This document shows positions 33,417 to 41,898 of a stretch of 64,000 nt of DNA, in pieces; within the stretch, counting starts at the first letter, position 1; each line of letters begins with the position of its first letter. The stretch covers positions 58,050 through 122,049 of the forward strand of contig JBGQJC010000002.1 of the NCBI GenBank assembly GCA_041498815.1, read 5' to 3'. The DNA is from DATDPM01 sp041498815. GTDB taxonomy: Bacteria; Pseudomonadota; Alphaproteobacteria; DATDPM01. The notes under the pieces are model-generated. The model was not told where the DNA came from and ran no database searches. It saw only the letters and a list, made by a program, of their open reading frames with translations. Both the position numbers and the translations under genes were made by a program.

Positions 33417-34535
33417 TTACCCGATGCGGCGATAGACGAAAGGCGGCGGCGCCTGATGCGCTTCGCGGCTCGCGAGCCCGAAGATTTCTTCGTGGCGGGG
33501 TGAAAGCTCGCACGCCGGATCGGTCGCGTTTTCGTCGCCCGTGAGCGCGAAGGCCTGGCAGCGGCAGCCGCCCCAATCGATCTCGCGGCGGTCGCAGGAG
33601 CGGCAGGGCTCCGGCATCCAACCGGTACCGCGGAAGCGGTGGAAGGCTTCGGAATTCTCCCAGATCCAAGAGAGGGAGTGATCCTTGACCGAATCGAAGC
33701 GCAAGCTTGGAATGCTTTCCGCCGCATGGCAAGGCAGCACCAAGCCCGCCGGATTGATGTTGACGAAGCGCCGGCCCCAACCGCCCATGCACACCTTGGG
33801 ACGGCGCGCGTAATAGTCGGGAACCACGTAATCGATGACGAGCACGCCCTTGAGCCTTTCCCGCGCCTTTTCCACCACCTCGGTCGCCCAGGAGAGCTGT
33901 TCGTAGGTGGGCATGAAGGCGGCGCGGTTCCTGAGCGCCCAGCCGTAATACTGGACCTGGGCCACTTCCAGGCGCTCGGCGTCGAGGCCCACGGCCATGT
34001 CGATCACGTCTTCGAGATGGTGCAGGTTCTGGCGGTGCATCACGGCATTGACCGTGAGCGGCAGGCCGGCTTGGCGCACATACCCTGCGACCTCGATCTT
34101 CTTCTTGTGGCCGCCCTTGAAATTGCCGATGCGATCCGCGTTCGCCTCTTCGGAATCCTGGAAGCTAATCTGGATATGGTTCATGCCCAGCTCGCCGAGC
34201 CTTTCCACCCGTTCCTTGCTCAGCAGCACGGCGGAAGTGATGAGATTGGTATAAAGCCCGGTGTCGCTGGCATGCTTGGTCAACTCCTCCAGGTCCTTGC
34301 GCACCGTGGGCTCGCCGCCCGAGAAATGAATCTGGTGAACGCCCATCTCCACCGCCTCGTCCATGACGCGGCACCAGGTTTGGGTATCGAGCTCGTTGCT
34401 CGCGCGCTCCAGATTCGTCGGATTGGAGCAATAGGGGCACTGCAGCGGACAGCGGTGCGTCAGCTCCGCGAGCACCGCCAAGGGCGCCTGCACTTTGGCC
34501 GACGTCGCCGGTTTCGTGATGGTTGCCGTGGTCAT
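33417..34535 (-). CDS. pqqE: PqqA peptide cyclase
   Basis: A 372-residue radical SAM protein with CPLQCPYC (Cys29, Cys33, Cys36) for the SAM-binding cluster and a C-terminal SPASM-like region rich in Cys (CHAAE, CRSCDRREIDWGGCRC) for auxiliary clusters. It cross-links the Glu and Tyr side chains of PqqA, the first step of PQQ formation. Last gene of pqqABCDE; the ATG overlaps the pqqD stop (ATGA at 34532-34535). Confidence 0.96.
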   Translation of the reverse strand: MTTATITKPATSAKVQAPLAVLAELTHRCPLQCPYCSNPTNLERASNELDTQTWCRVMDEAVEMGVHQIHFSGGEPTVRKDLEELTKHASDTGLYTNLITSAVLLSKERVERLGELGMNHIQISFQDSEEANADRIGNFKGGHKKKIEVAGYVRQAGLPLTVNAVMHRQNLHHLEDVIDMAVGLDAERLEVAQVQYYGWALRNRAAFMPTYEQLSWATEVVEKARERLKGVLVIDYVVPDYYARRPKVCMGGWGRRFVNINPAGLVLPCHAAESIPSLRFDSVKDHSLSWIWENSEAFHRFRGTGWMPEPCRSCDRREIDWGGCRCQAFALTGDENATDPACELSPRHEEIFGLASREAHQAPPPFVYRRIG

Positions 34536-34819
34536 GCCGTTAGAAATCCTTTGTCCGCCAAGTCCTGAAGCATCGCGGTCACGTCTTTCAGTATTATATC
34601 GTGCGGCGCGTTGTATTTTTCAGCCAATGCCTTGACGATCGAATCCACGCTTGCCGTTCCATCGCACATCTTCAAGATTTCGACCGACGTCTCGTCCGGT
34701 ACCAGCAGCCGCTCCGGCGCCAAAATCACCCACTGTTCCCGCTGCTTGTTGAAATGGAATTTCACATGCCGCGGAAACATGGGGATCGAGGCCGCGCTAA
34801 CGATGATTCTTTCGCCCAT
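34532..34819 (-). CDS. pqqD: PqqA-binding chaperone
   Basis: A 95-residue PqqD with a winged-helix-like RiPP recognition element. It binds PqqA and presents it to PqqE. Conserved stretches are PMFPRHVKFHFNKQREQWV and APERLLVPDETSVEIL. ATG at 34819 (MGERIIVS) is chosen, overlapping the pqqC end by 23 bases; the frame extends upstream to 34885 within pqqC. Confidence 0.93.
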   Translation of the reverse strand: MGERIIVSAASIPMFPRHVKFHFNKQREQWVILAPERLLVPDETSVEILKMCDGTASVDSIVKALAEKYNAPHDIILKDVTAMLQDLADKGFLTA

Positions 34820-35549
34820 CCCATCCCTCGGGCACGAAGGCGCCTGGCGGTATGTGCCCCTCGACATAGGCATGGTGCAGGGCATCGAGCATCGTCCAAA
34901 GCACGTCGCACTTGAAAATCAAGGCGTTGCAGACCGCTTCCTGCTGCTCCGGCGTGCGCGCCTCGCGTTTGGCGACTTCCAGCACGTAATCGGCGTCGCG
35001 CTTCGCCTGGTTCAGGCGCTTGCGGAAATAGGCCATCGTCTCTTCGCTGACGAAATCGTAATTCTCGAGCATGCCGGCGATGCGCTCGCGGTGGATGGTG
35101 GGCGCAAACAGCTCGGTCAAGGATGAGGTCATGCCTTCGAGCGGGCTGCGCTCCTTCACATAGGTCACGTATGCGTCCACGGCGAAACGGGTGGCGGGCA
35201 GAATCCCCTTGGTGGATTTGACGTATTCGCGATCGAGCCCGAGGCCGTCGGTGAGCTTGAACCAGCGCTCGATCCCGCCCTCGACCCCTTCGCCGCCGTC
35301 GTGATCCTCCAATCGGTGGCGCCATTCGCGGCGCAATTGCGGGTCCGAGAGCCGCGACATCAAGGCCGCGTCCTTGATCGGGATCATGCATTGGTAATAG
35401 TAGCGGTTGAGCGCCCAGGCCTGGACTTGGCCTTTGTCGAGCTCGCCGCCGTGGAGCATTTTGTGGAACGGGTGGAGGTTGTGGTAGCGGGTGGCGCCGA
35501 TCTGGCGCAGCCGCGCTTCCAATTCCTCCGGGCTCATCAACGTCGTCAT
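34797..35549 (-). CDS. pqqC: Pyrroloquinoline-quinone synthase
   Basis: A 250-residue all-helical oxidase that completes PQQ by an eight-electron ring-closing oxidation. Family segments include YHNLHPFHKMLHGGEL, WALNRYYYQCMIPIKDAA and YVTYVKERSPLEGMTSSLTELF. ATG at 35549 (MTTLMSPEEL) fits the family; a start 30 bases upstream is possible. It follows pqqB by 36 bases. Confidence 0.96.
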   Translation of the reverse strand: MTTLMSPEELEARLRQIGATRYHNLHPFHKMLHGGELDKGQVQAWALNRYYYQCMIPIKDAALMSRLSDPQLRREWRHRLEDHDGGEGVEGGIERWFKLTDGLGLDREYVKSTKGILPATRFAVDAYVTYVKERSPLEGMTSSLTELFAPTIHRERIAGMLENYDFVSEETMAYFRKRLNQAKRDADYVLEVAKREARTPEQQEAVCNALIFKCDVLWTMLDALHHAYVEGHIPPGAFVPEGWDGRKNHR

Positions 35550-35585
35550 GCTTTCCTCTCCGCCCTCCCGTGCGCTCAACCGGCC

Positions 35586-36563
35586 TTAAGCGGGGGGGCG
35601 CCGGCGCGCTTCCGGAATTTTGGAGCGCCCGCTGCCTTCCAATACGACCTCCATGCCGTCTTCGCCCATTTCCCAGCCGGCGGCCTCGAGCTCGGCCCGT
35701 TCGGCCGAGTCGGCGAGCAGCGCGGGGTTCGAATTATTGACGTGGATGAATATCTTACGCTTCACGCCGAGGTCGCGGAAGGCGGCAATCGTGCCCTCAC
35801 CCCCCGACATGCTCATATGGCCCATGCGGGTCCCGGTCTTGCCGCCCATGCCGGCTTTGATCATCTCATCGTCCGCCCACAGCGTGCCGTCGAAGAAGAC
35901 GAGCGATGCGCCTTTGACGCGCGCCGCGATCTCGGGCGTCATCCGCGCGCAGGACGAAATGAAGAAGAACGAAGCGTCGCTCTCGTCCCGGATGTGGAGG
36001 CCGATGGTGTCGCCCGGCTCGGACCCGAACCCGCCTTTGGACGCGTCTTCGAGATAGAGCGCCACCTTGCCCGGCACGGCGAAGGCCTCGACGCTCAGCC
36101 CCGACGGCGTGCCGTTCGCCAGCAGCAGCGGCACGGGCTTATCGAGCGGCAATTCGCGCCGCGGCACGAGACGGTGATCGAGCACGTTGAAAACCGAATT
36201 CGCCTGCAACACCCGCAGCACCCGGTCGTGGCCGTAAATCGAAAACGGCGTGCCCTCGCGCAAGTTCAGGAGCCCGGCTATCGCGTCGATGTCGCCGTTG
36301 GTGACGACGGCGCCCGCGATCGGGCTGCCGCGCAGGCCGTGCTTGGATTGAAGCGCCGGATTTTCGGCGATCTGCTGGCGAAGGTCGGGGGCCGCGTTGA
36401 GCACGAACCAGTGCTCGCCGTCGCCGCTTACCGCGATCGAGGCCTGATGGCTGGGCCTCGCATTTTTATCGTTCGCGCGGGCGCGGCTACAGGCCGCGCA
36501 GTTGCAATTCCATTGCGGAAATCCACCTCCGGCGGCTGCTCCGAGAACGAGAATGCGCAACAT
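35586..36563 (-). CDS. pqqB: PqqB, metallo-beta-lactamase-fold protein of PQQ synthesis
   Basis: A 325-residue MBL-fold protein beginning MLRILVLGAAAGGGFPQWNC, with the PqqB-specific CNCAACSRAR Cys motif. PqqB is an iron-dependent oxygenase acting on the cross-linked Glu-Tyr intermediate in PQQ synthesis. The TNGDIDAIAGLLNLREG region replaces the classical HxHxDH, as in other PqqB. Preceded by a hairpin separating it from pqqA. Confidence 0.96.
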   Translation of the reverse strand: MLRILVLGAAAGGGFPQWNCNCAACSRARANDKNARPSHQASIAVSGDGEHWFVLNAAPDLRQQIAENPALQSKHGLRGSPIAGAVVTNGDIDAIAGLLNLREGTPFSIYGHDRVLRVLQANSVFNVLDHRLVPRRELPLDKPVPLLLANGTPSGLSVEAFAVPGKVALYLEDASKGGFGSEPGDTIGLHIRDESDASFFFISSCARMTPEIAARVKGASLVFFDGTLWADDEMIKAGMGGKTGTRMGHMSMSGGEGTIAAFRDLGVKRKIFIHVNNSNPALLADSAERAELEAAGWEMGEDGMEVVLEGSGRSKIPEARRRPPA

Positions 36564-36576
36564 CGTGCTCCTCCCG

Positions 36577-36597
36577 CTCCGGCGGCGGCCGCCGGAG
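36577..36597 (-). promoter_or_regulatory. Hairpin between pqqA and pqqB
   Basis: CTCCGGCGG (36577-36585) pairs perfectly with CCGCCGGAG (36589-36597) around a 3-base loop, without a T run. Such stems between pqqA and pqqB are thought to favour a short, abundant pqqA transcript over the full operon. Confidence 0.6.
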
Positions 36598-36616
36598 GTG
36601 CCGATCTCATGGACCT

Positions 36617-36694
36617 TTAGACCTCAGCGCAAGCGTAGCTGTTGATCTCGAGGCCGACGCAGATCTCAACGATTCTTGGGGTAGTCCAAGCCAT
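36617..36694 (-). CDS. pqqA: PQQ precursor peptide
   Basis: A 25-codon gene encoding MAWTTPRIVEICVGLEINSY followed by ACAEV. The conserved Glu and Tyr in E-I-N-S-Y are the two residues that become PQQ. A GGGAG ribosome site lies 6-10 bases before the ATG at 36694. It is too short for routine gene calls but fits the family exactly and sits directly upstream of pqqBCDE. Confidence 0.97.
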   Translation of the reverse strand: MAWTTPRIVEICVGLEINSYACAEV

Positions 36695-36751
36695 TGGGAA
36701 TCTCCCTAATTAGAGTGACGGATTTAACCCCCCGATCTTGCCACGGCATCG

Positions 36752-36791
36752 CTGAACCGGCACTGAGCGGCCCGTTCAGGAAACGTTCAGG
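36752..36791. promoter_or_regulatory. Candidate response-regulator boxes upstream of pqqA, site 2
   Basis: GTTCAG at 36774-36779 and 36785-36790 (11-bp period, within CGTTCAGGAAACGTTCAGG). A second, imperfect pair faces the other way: CTGAAC at 36752-36757 and CTGAGC at 36763-36768, again 11 bp apart. All lie 60-100 bases before the pqqA start, where an activator would bind. Confidence 0.55.
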
Positions 36792-36895
36792 TCCAAGCCC
36801 TTGGCCTGCCGGGCTTTCCGGCCGGTCACGGACCCTAGTGTGAGGTATCTACGCTTCCCTTTTCAACCCCGGCGTCTCCGGATCCGGGCTGGGGA

Positions 36896-37732
36896 TCAGG
36901 GCTGGGCCGCCTTGCCGGACATTTGCGCCTGGATCGCGCGCCCGTAGGTGCCGAGCCGCTGCTCGATCGTGAGCGGGATCTCGCAGAGATAGGGGGTGAG
37001 CTTTTGCCGCTCATCGTAAACCCGGCTGTTCCAGACGAGCTGCTTTTTCGCCTCGATGTATTGGGGGGAGTCGTGCTTGACACCCTTTTTGTCGAGCTCG
37101 CGGACCCCGGTTTCGACCTTGTTGATCTTTGCCGCCACCCCTTGCTGGCGGTGGAAGAAGCGCTTGATGCCGTCTTGGGTCGAGATGCGCTGGTTGCTCA
37201 TGGTTTCGAACAGCCCGGCGAACAGCTCGGAAAGCGCCTTATCCTTGCCGCCGCCGGCACCCGCGGCGAACTCGTTGATCGCCTTGACGCCGTCCGCTTC
37301 TTCCACAGTGTCATCCGACAATTTGGTGATGATCTCGCGCAGCTTGTCGTTGTCGTGCCAGCTTTTGAACGCGCTATCGAGCGGCGGACCGGCCCAAATC
37401 GTCGCCGGCGAAAGTTGCGCGACGAATTTCTGCGAGCACGGCCAATCGGCCTCTTCCGGCGATCCTTGCGCAGCGCCTTCCTCGGCCGGAGCACCCTTTT
37501 CGGTTGCTTGCGGAGCCGCCGGCTGCTTTGCGGTTGCTTGCGGAGCCGCAGGCTCCTTTGCGGTTGCTTGCGGAGCCGCCGGCTCCTTTGCGGGTGCTGC
37601 GCCCTTGTCGTCCGGTAGTGCCGCACCTGCCCAAAGCAAGGCCGCGGTTGCCGCCGCCAGGGTCATACACAAGCGCGCTTTGCCTGGGCGCGAAGCCGAT
37701 TCGATCACGAGTTCCTCCTTGGTTTCCTTCAT
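36896..37732 (-). CDS. Secreted repeat-containing protein of unknown function upstream of pqqA
   Basis: A 278-residue protein. After a basic start and a signal-like segment (LCMTLAAATAALLWAGAALP) comes a linker of three tandem PAAPQATAK-type decapeptides, then a mostly alpha-helical domain (about 95-278) with two Cys (WPCSQK, PYLCEIP). No domain is recognised. It lies 54 bases after the PQQ-associated ABC permease gene and upstream of pqqA on the same strand, so it could belong to either unit. A periplasmic role linked to PQQ enzymes is inference. Confidence 0.72.
   Translation of the reverse strand: MKETKEELVIESASRPGKARLCMTLAAATAALLWAGAALPDDKGAAPAKEPAAPQATAKEPAAPQATAKQPAAPQATEKGAPAEEGAAQGSPEEADWPCSQKFVAQLSPATIWAGPPLDSAFKSWHDNDKLREIITKLSDDTVEEADGVKAINEFAAGAGGGKDKALSELFAGLFETMSNQRISTQDGIKRFFHRQQGVAAKINKVETGVRELDKKGVKHDSPQYIEAKKQLVWNSRVYDERQKLTPYLCEIPLTIEQRLGTYGRAIQAQMSGKAAQP
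37501..37590 (-). repeat. Three 30-bp tandem repeats, in frame
   Basis: Near-identical 30-base units at 37501-37530, 37531-37560 and 37561-37590 encode the decapeptide repeats in the preceding protein's linker. Copy number could vary between strains without breaking the frame. Confidence 0.9.
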
Positions 37733-37786
37733 TTTACGACGTTCGTCCCGGTCTTGACGCTTCAGAATCGTTGCCGGTTGCGGCGG

Positions 37787-38596
37787 CTAGGCCATGGCGC
37801 CCGCCTTGCGCGCGAGCAGGCCGCGTCCGGGGTCGTAGCCGACGATGGCAAGGCCCAGAAAGACGGCGGTGGCGGCAACCGCGTAACCGAGATACGGCCA
37901 GTTGATCGCGCCGTATAGCCCGAAACGGATCACCTCGACCGCGGCGGTGAAAGGGTTATAGACGCAGATGTAATAGAGGATCTCGCTCGATTCCTGCATC
38001 TTCCACAGGGGATAGAGGGCGGACGAAGCGAAGAACATCGGGAAGATCACGAAATTCATCACGCCCGCGAAATTCTCGAGTTGCTTGATCCAGGACGACA
38101 GCAGCATGCCCAAGGCGCCCAGCATGAGCCCGGCGACGACGAGCGCCGGCAGCACCGTGAGATAGCCGTAGAGCGGCGGCTCGATGTCGAAGAACCAGGC
38201 GATGACGAGAAACGCATAGACCTGCAGAACCGAGACCGCGGTTCCGGCCAAAAGCTTGCACACGAGCAGGTACCAGCGCGGCAAGGGGCTGACGAGCAAG
38301 GTGCGCATGCTGCCCATCTCGCGGTCGTAAACCATGGACAGCGAGCTTTGCATCCCGTTGAAGAGCTGGATCATGCCGATCAAACCCGGTGCGATGTAGA
38401 CCTCGTAGGTCACGTAAGTCTCATAGGGCGGGATGATCGAGACGCCGAGCACGGAACGGAAACCGGCCGCAAAGACCAGAAGCCAGATGAGCGGGCGCAC
38501 CAGCGCCGAAAGAAACCGTTCGCGCTGATGAAAGAAGCGGAGCGCCTCGCGCCAGACGATGCCGAGGAAGCAGCGGTAATATTGGATCGGGGTCAT
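37787..38596 (-). CDS. ABC-2 type permease of a PQQ-associated ABC system
   Basis: A 269-residue inner-membrane protein with about six membrane segments and the ABC-2 pattern (YDREMGSMRTLLVSPLPRWYLL, then YNPFTAAVEVIRFG). It belongs to the permease group that neighbours PQQ-dependent alcohol dehydrogenases. The ATG at 38596 overlaps the ATPase stop (ATGA at 38593-38596). The transported substrate is not known; export of a compound needed for, or produced by, quinoprotein metabolism is one possibility. Confidence 0.87.
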   Translation of the reverse strand: MTPIQYYRCFLGIVWREALRFFHQRERFLSALVRPLIWLLVFAAGFRSVLGVSIIPPYETYVTYEVYIAPGLIGMIQLFNGMQSSLSMVYDREMGSMRTLLVSPLPRWYLLVCKLLAGTAVSVLQVYAFLVIAWFFDIEPPLYGYLTVLPALVVAGLMLGALGMLLSSWIKQLENFAGVMNFVIFPMFFASSALYPLWKMQESSEILYYICVYNPFTAAVEVIRFGLYGAINWPYLGYAVAATAVFLGLAIVGYDPGRGLLARKAGAMA

Positions 38597-39375
38597 TTGC
38601 GCCCCGCCTTCTCGATCAGATTGGTGAAAGCCTCGCGGATGTTCGCGGCGCCAGCAGCGCGCACCACCTCCGGCACCCGGCCCTGGGCCAGGATCCGGCC
38701 CAAATGGAGCACGATGACCCGGTCGCGGTCGTCGACCTCGTCGATCAGATGGGTCGCCCAGAGCACGGCGAGCTTTTCGTCCCGGCACAGGGCGCGGACA
38801 TGGGCGATGATCGCCTGGCGGCTGCCGATGTCGAGGCCCACCGTCGGTTCGTCGAGCAGCAGCAGTTGCGGGCGGTGCAGGAGCGCGCGGGCGATTTCGA
38901 CCCGGCGGCGCTGGCCGCCCGAGAGAGCGCGGACCTTGTCGTGGGCGCGCGCCGTGAGGTCGCTCCGCGCCAGTTCCGCCTCGATGCGGGCGGAGGCCAC
39001 GCCCCAGCCGATCCCGTGCAGGGCCGCGTGGTAATGGAGGTTCTGGGAGACCGACAGGTCGAGATCGAGGGTCGGCTGCTGGAACACGACGCCGATGCGC
39101 GCCAAAGCCTCGGACGATTGCTTGCGCACGTCGAAGCCGAAGATTTTGATCGCGCCCGAACGGTTGTTGTAAAGGCGCGTGATCAGCGAATAGAGAGTCG
39201 TCTTGCCCGCCCCGTTCAGGCCCAGGAGGACCGTGAAATCGCCGGGATCGATCGTGAAGGCGACGGACTCGAGCGCCCGTTTCGGCCCGAAATCGTGGAT
39301 CAGGCCGGAAACGTCGAGCGCCGGCACCCCGGCCGCCACGGCCGGCGCCGCTATGGCTTGATCACGACGCCCCAT
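38593..39375 (-). CDS. ABC transporter ATPase of a PQQ-associated ABC system
   Basis: A 260-residue ABC ATPase: Walker A LLGLNGAGKTTL, Q-loop VVFQQPTLD, signature LSGGQRRRVEIARALL, Walker B LLLLDEPTVGLD, and the switch His in WATHLIDE. It drives the ABC-2 permease encoded next. ATG at 39375 (MGRRDQAIAAP) is chosen; it overlaps the beta-propeller gene by 25 bases. Confidence 0.9.
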   Translation of the reverse strand: MGRRDQAIAAPAVAAGVPALDVSGLIHDFGPKRALESVAFTIDPGDFTVLLGLNGAGKTTLYSLITRLYNNRSGAIKIFGFDVRKQSSEALARIGVVFQQPTLDLDLSVSQNLHYHAALHGIGWGVASARIEAELARSDLTARAHDKVRALSGGQRRRVEIARALLHRPQLLLLDEPTVGLDIGSRQAIIAHVRALCRDEKLAVLWATHLIDEVDDRDRVIVLHLGRILAQGRVPEVVRAAGAANIREAFTNLIEKAGRK

Positions 39376-40340
39376 GGCTCCCTTCCGACCGGAATCGATT
39401 TTGTGACCTTGAGGCTGTCGATGTCGATCACCGAGACGTCGTTGCTGAGGCCATTCGTGACGTAAAGCCTTTTCTCGTCCGGCGTGAACCCGCCATGCCA
39501 CACGCGCTGCCCGACCAGAAGATATTTCAGGACCTCATGCGTTTTCTGGTCGATCACCGCAACCCGATTCGAGGGACCGAGCATGACGAAGCCGTATTTT
39601 CCGTCCGAGGTCAGGTTTATGCCCACCGCCTGAATGAGTTCCTTGTTGACGCCCGGGATCTCGAAGGTGATCCGCTTGACGAGCTTGTGAGTAGACGTAT
39701 CGAGCACGCGCACCGTGCCGCCGACCTCGGCCGAAACCCAGAGTTCCTTGCCGTCCTTCGTGAACACCGCGAAGCGCGGCCGCGCATCCACCAGCACGTT
39801 GTCCGCCACCTGGAACGTGCTGGCGTCGATGAAATGCGCCATGTTGGTGGTTTCCGACGTATTGATCAGAATCTTGCCGTCCGGCGACACGCCGAGCCCT
39901 TCGGGCTCCACCCCCACCGGGACTTCGTGCAATACCTGACGGCTGGCGACGTCGATGACGGTCACCAGATTGTCGTTTTCGTTGGAGACGTAAAGAATCT
40001 TGCCATCGGGCGATAACAGCAGCAGCTCGGGATCGGGGCCCGAGGGAAGCGTGCCGACGATCTTTTTCGAAGCGACGTCGATGATTTGAATCGTGTTGTC
40101 GTCGCTGGCGCAGACGAAGATCTGGGTCGCGTCGTGATTGAGCACGATGCCGCGCACCCGGTGCCCGACCGGAATCGTGTCGGTCACGACGTCCTTGTCG
40201 GTGTCGATCACGCTGATCGAGTTGCCCTTCTCGTTCGAGACGAAGGCGGTGCCGGCCGAAGCCAGCGGTCCGCCCGCAAGAACCAGGGCGGCGGCCACGG
40301 AGGCGGCCCGGAGCGGCCGCTGCGGACATTTCTTAATCAT
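39351..40340 (-). CDS. PQQ-associated YVTN beta-propeller protein
   Basis: A 329-residue secreted protein with signal peptide ending near PLASAGTAF and seven YVTN-type beta-propeller repeats (SVIDTDKDVVTDTIPVG, TVIDVASRQVLHEVPVG, SVIDIDSLKVTKSIPVG). This family is found with PQQ-dependent dehydrogenases and their ABC genes; its function is unknown. Start and stop overlap the neighbours (ATGA at 40337-40340 upstream), so the four genes form one tight operon. Confidence 0.88.
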   Translation of the reverse strand: MIKKCPQRPLRAASVAAALVLAGGPLASAGTAFVSNEKGNSISVIDTDKDVVTDTIPVGHRVRGIVLNHDATQIFVCASDDNTIQIIDVASKKIVGTLPSGPDPELLLLSPDGKILYVSNENDNLVTVIDVASRQVLHEVPVGVEPEGLGVSPDGKILINTSETTNMAHFIDASTFQVADNVLVDARPRFAVFTKDGKELWVSAEVGGTVRVLDTSTHKLVKRITFEIPGVNKELIQAVGINLTSDGKYGFVMLGPSNRVAVIDQKTHEVLKYLLVGQRVWHGGFTPDEKRLYVTNGLSNDVSVIDIDSLKVTKSIPVGREPWGVVIKP

Positions 40341-41614
40341 TTGAATTTACACGACGATTCAGGTTTATCGAAGCCGAGGGTATCGAGGTTGCTCACGGGA
40401 TGGATGAACTCCTGCTGGGGCGAGACGGAGACCACGGTATAAGGCGCCGCGAGCACGATGGGCGTGCGCAACTGGTGATCCCAATCGCGGAAGTTGGCGC
40501 CCACGCCCTTGAATACGCCGACCGTGAAATCGGGGCCGAGGATGAAATCGCGCAGCATCTTGAAGTCGGTGGATTTGGTGCGCGTCGCCGCCTCGCCCAC
40601 CACGCGCGCCGCCGTCCAGGCCGCGAAATCCTTCGAGGTCATGTAGCGCGAAGCCAGTTTCTGGAAGCGGTCCTCCAATTGCGTCGCGCCCCACTGCTCG
40701 AAAGCGGGGTGCCAATCGGCGGCGATCAGCCCTTGCGTTCCGGCGACCGGCCGGGGATCCCAGCTACGATACATGAAATCGTCGCCGAAATTATCCGCCT
40801 CGTCGGCGACGACCAAGACCTGGTAATCGGGGCCCTGGGTGAAAACCGGGATTTCGGATTGCGAGGTGCGGCGCTCTTCCTCGGTGTTGTAGGTCCAGGG
40901 CTTTTCCGCGACGACCTTGGCGCCGAATTTCTTCGCCGCGCGCCTGATGCCGTCGGCATACAGTTTGTCGGCCTCGTCCTGGCCGACGACCAGAAACCAG
41001 CGCGTCCACTTTTTCTTGATGAGGTATTGCGCGAGCGCATCCGTCAGCATCGCGCGATTGGCGAGGGTATGGAACACATTGGCGCGGCAATCGGCGTTGC
41101 GCAGGCGATCGTCCGGGGCGCCGGCATTATAGATCATCGTTTCCTTGGCCTCGGGCAGATCGGCAAGCGCCAGCACGTCGGCCGCCGCCGCGTTCACGAT
41201 GATGTGGCGGTTGCCATCGGCGGCCAGCTTCTTGAACGCCTCGGCGATGTCGCCCGTGGCGGGAACCGTGACGGCGGTAAGCCGAAATTCCTGTTTGGTG
41301 AATTTGCCGGTGGTGTTGTCGTCATCGATGCCGAGCTTGGCGCCCAACAATCCTTCGTCCTTGGGGTTGGCTTGCGTGAGGTTGCGCGGCGGCAGGCGGT
41401 CCACTTCGCGGCCGATATAGCCGATGTTGACGATTTCGATCCCGGCGGAAGCCGGTGTTGGCGCCGCGGATTCGCCCGCGGGCTTTCCCGTTGCCTTGGA
41501 GGCACCCGGAGCCGCTTCATCCGCGACGGCCGGCGCCGCGGCAAAGATGGCCGGAGCCGCGGCAAGCATGGCCGCGATCATCAAGGCGCAAAGGGGGGCC
41601 AGAAACCGGGTCAT
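40337..41614 (-). CDS. PQQ-associated periplasmic substrate-binding protein
   Basis: A 425-residue secreted protein: signal peptide (MTRFLAPLCALMIAAMLAAA), an Ala/Pro-rich linker, then a type 1 periplasmic-binding fold (IEIVNIGYIGREVDRLPPRN, YLIKKKWTRWFLVVGQDEAD). It matches the binding-protein group tied to PQQ-dependent alcohol oxidation. Unusually, it is paired with an ABC-2 (export-type) permease, so it may act as a sensor or assembly factor and not as an importer subunit. ATG at 41614 is chosen over GTG at 41632. First gene of the operon. Confidence 0.85.
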   Translation of the reverse strand: MTRFLAPLCALMIAAMLAAAPAIFAAAPAVADEAAPGASKATGKPAGESAAPTPASAGIEIVNIGYIGREVDRLPPRNLTQANPKDEGLLGAKLGIDDDNTTGKFTKQEFRLTAVTVPATGDIAEAFKKLAADGNRHIIVNAAAADVLALADLPEAKETMIYNAGAPDDRLRNADCRANVFHTLANRAMLTDALAQYLIKKKWTRWFLVVGQDEADKLYADGIRRAAKKFGAKVVAEKPWTYNTEEERRTSQSEIPVFTQGPDYQVLVVADEADNFGDDFMYRSWDPRPVAGTQGLIAADWHPAFEQWGATQLEDRFQKLASRYMTSKDFAAWTAARVVGEAATRTKSTDFKMLRDFILGPDFTVGVFKGVGANFRDWDHQLRTPIVLAAPYTVVSVSPQQEFIHPVSNLDTLGFDKPESSCKFK

Positions 41615-41755
41615 GGCTTTTTCTTGGGTCACCTTAGGGGATTCGGGGCGTTTTCGGGCGGCGGCAATTATCTCCGATCCCGGGCCCCCTTCAAGCCGCC
41701 GTTTGCGGGCGGCCCATCAGGGTAAGTCGTTGTGAAATCAGTATAAGGGCGCCGC

Positions 41756-41783
41756 CTGAACCGGTGCTGAACATATTCTGATT
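41756..41783. promoter_or_regulatory. Candidate response-regulator boxes, site 3
   Basis: CTGAAC at 41756-41761 and 41767-41772, plus the related CTGATT at 41778-41783: three direct units, 11 bp apart. They sit about 140 bases upstream of the PQQ-associated ABC operon, in the 284-base gap after the hybrid kinase gene. No other gene or strong hairpin is visible in that gap. Confidence 0.55.
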
Positions 41784-41898
41784 CTAAATGGCAGCCGGCG
41801 GGCTTTCGGCAAGGCCTCGGGCAAGCGACCTACGGCAAGCCGGGGAAGTGTGGCGGCGTTTATGAGCACAAGTCCCGCCGGGACCGCGCGGCGGGCCA

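Noticed and set aside
37501..37590. Three regular 30-bp repeats resembling a small CRISPR array
   Set aside because: Directly abutting, no spacers, and in frame inside a gene encoding decapeptide repeats.
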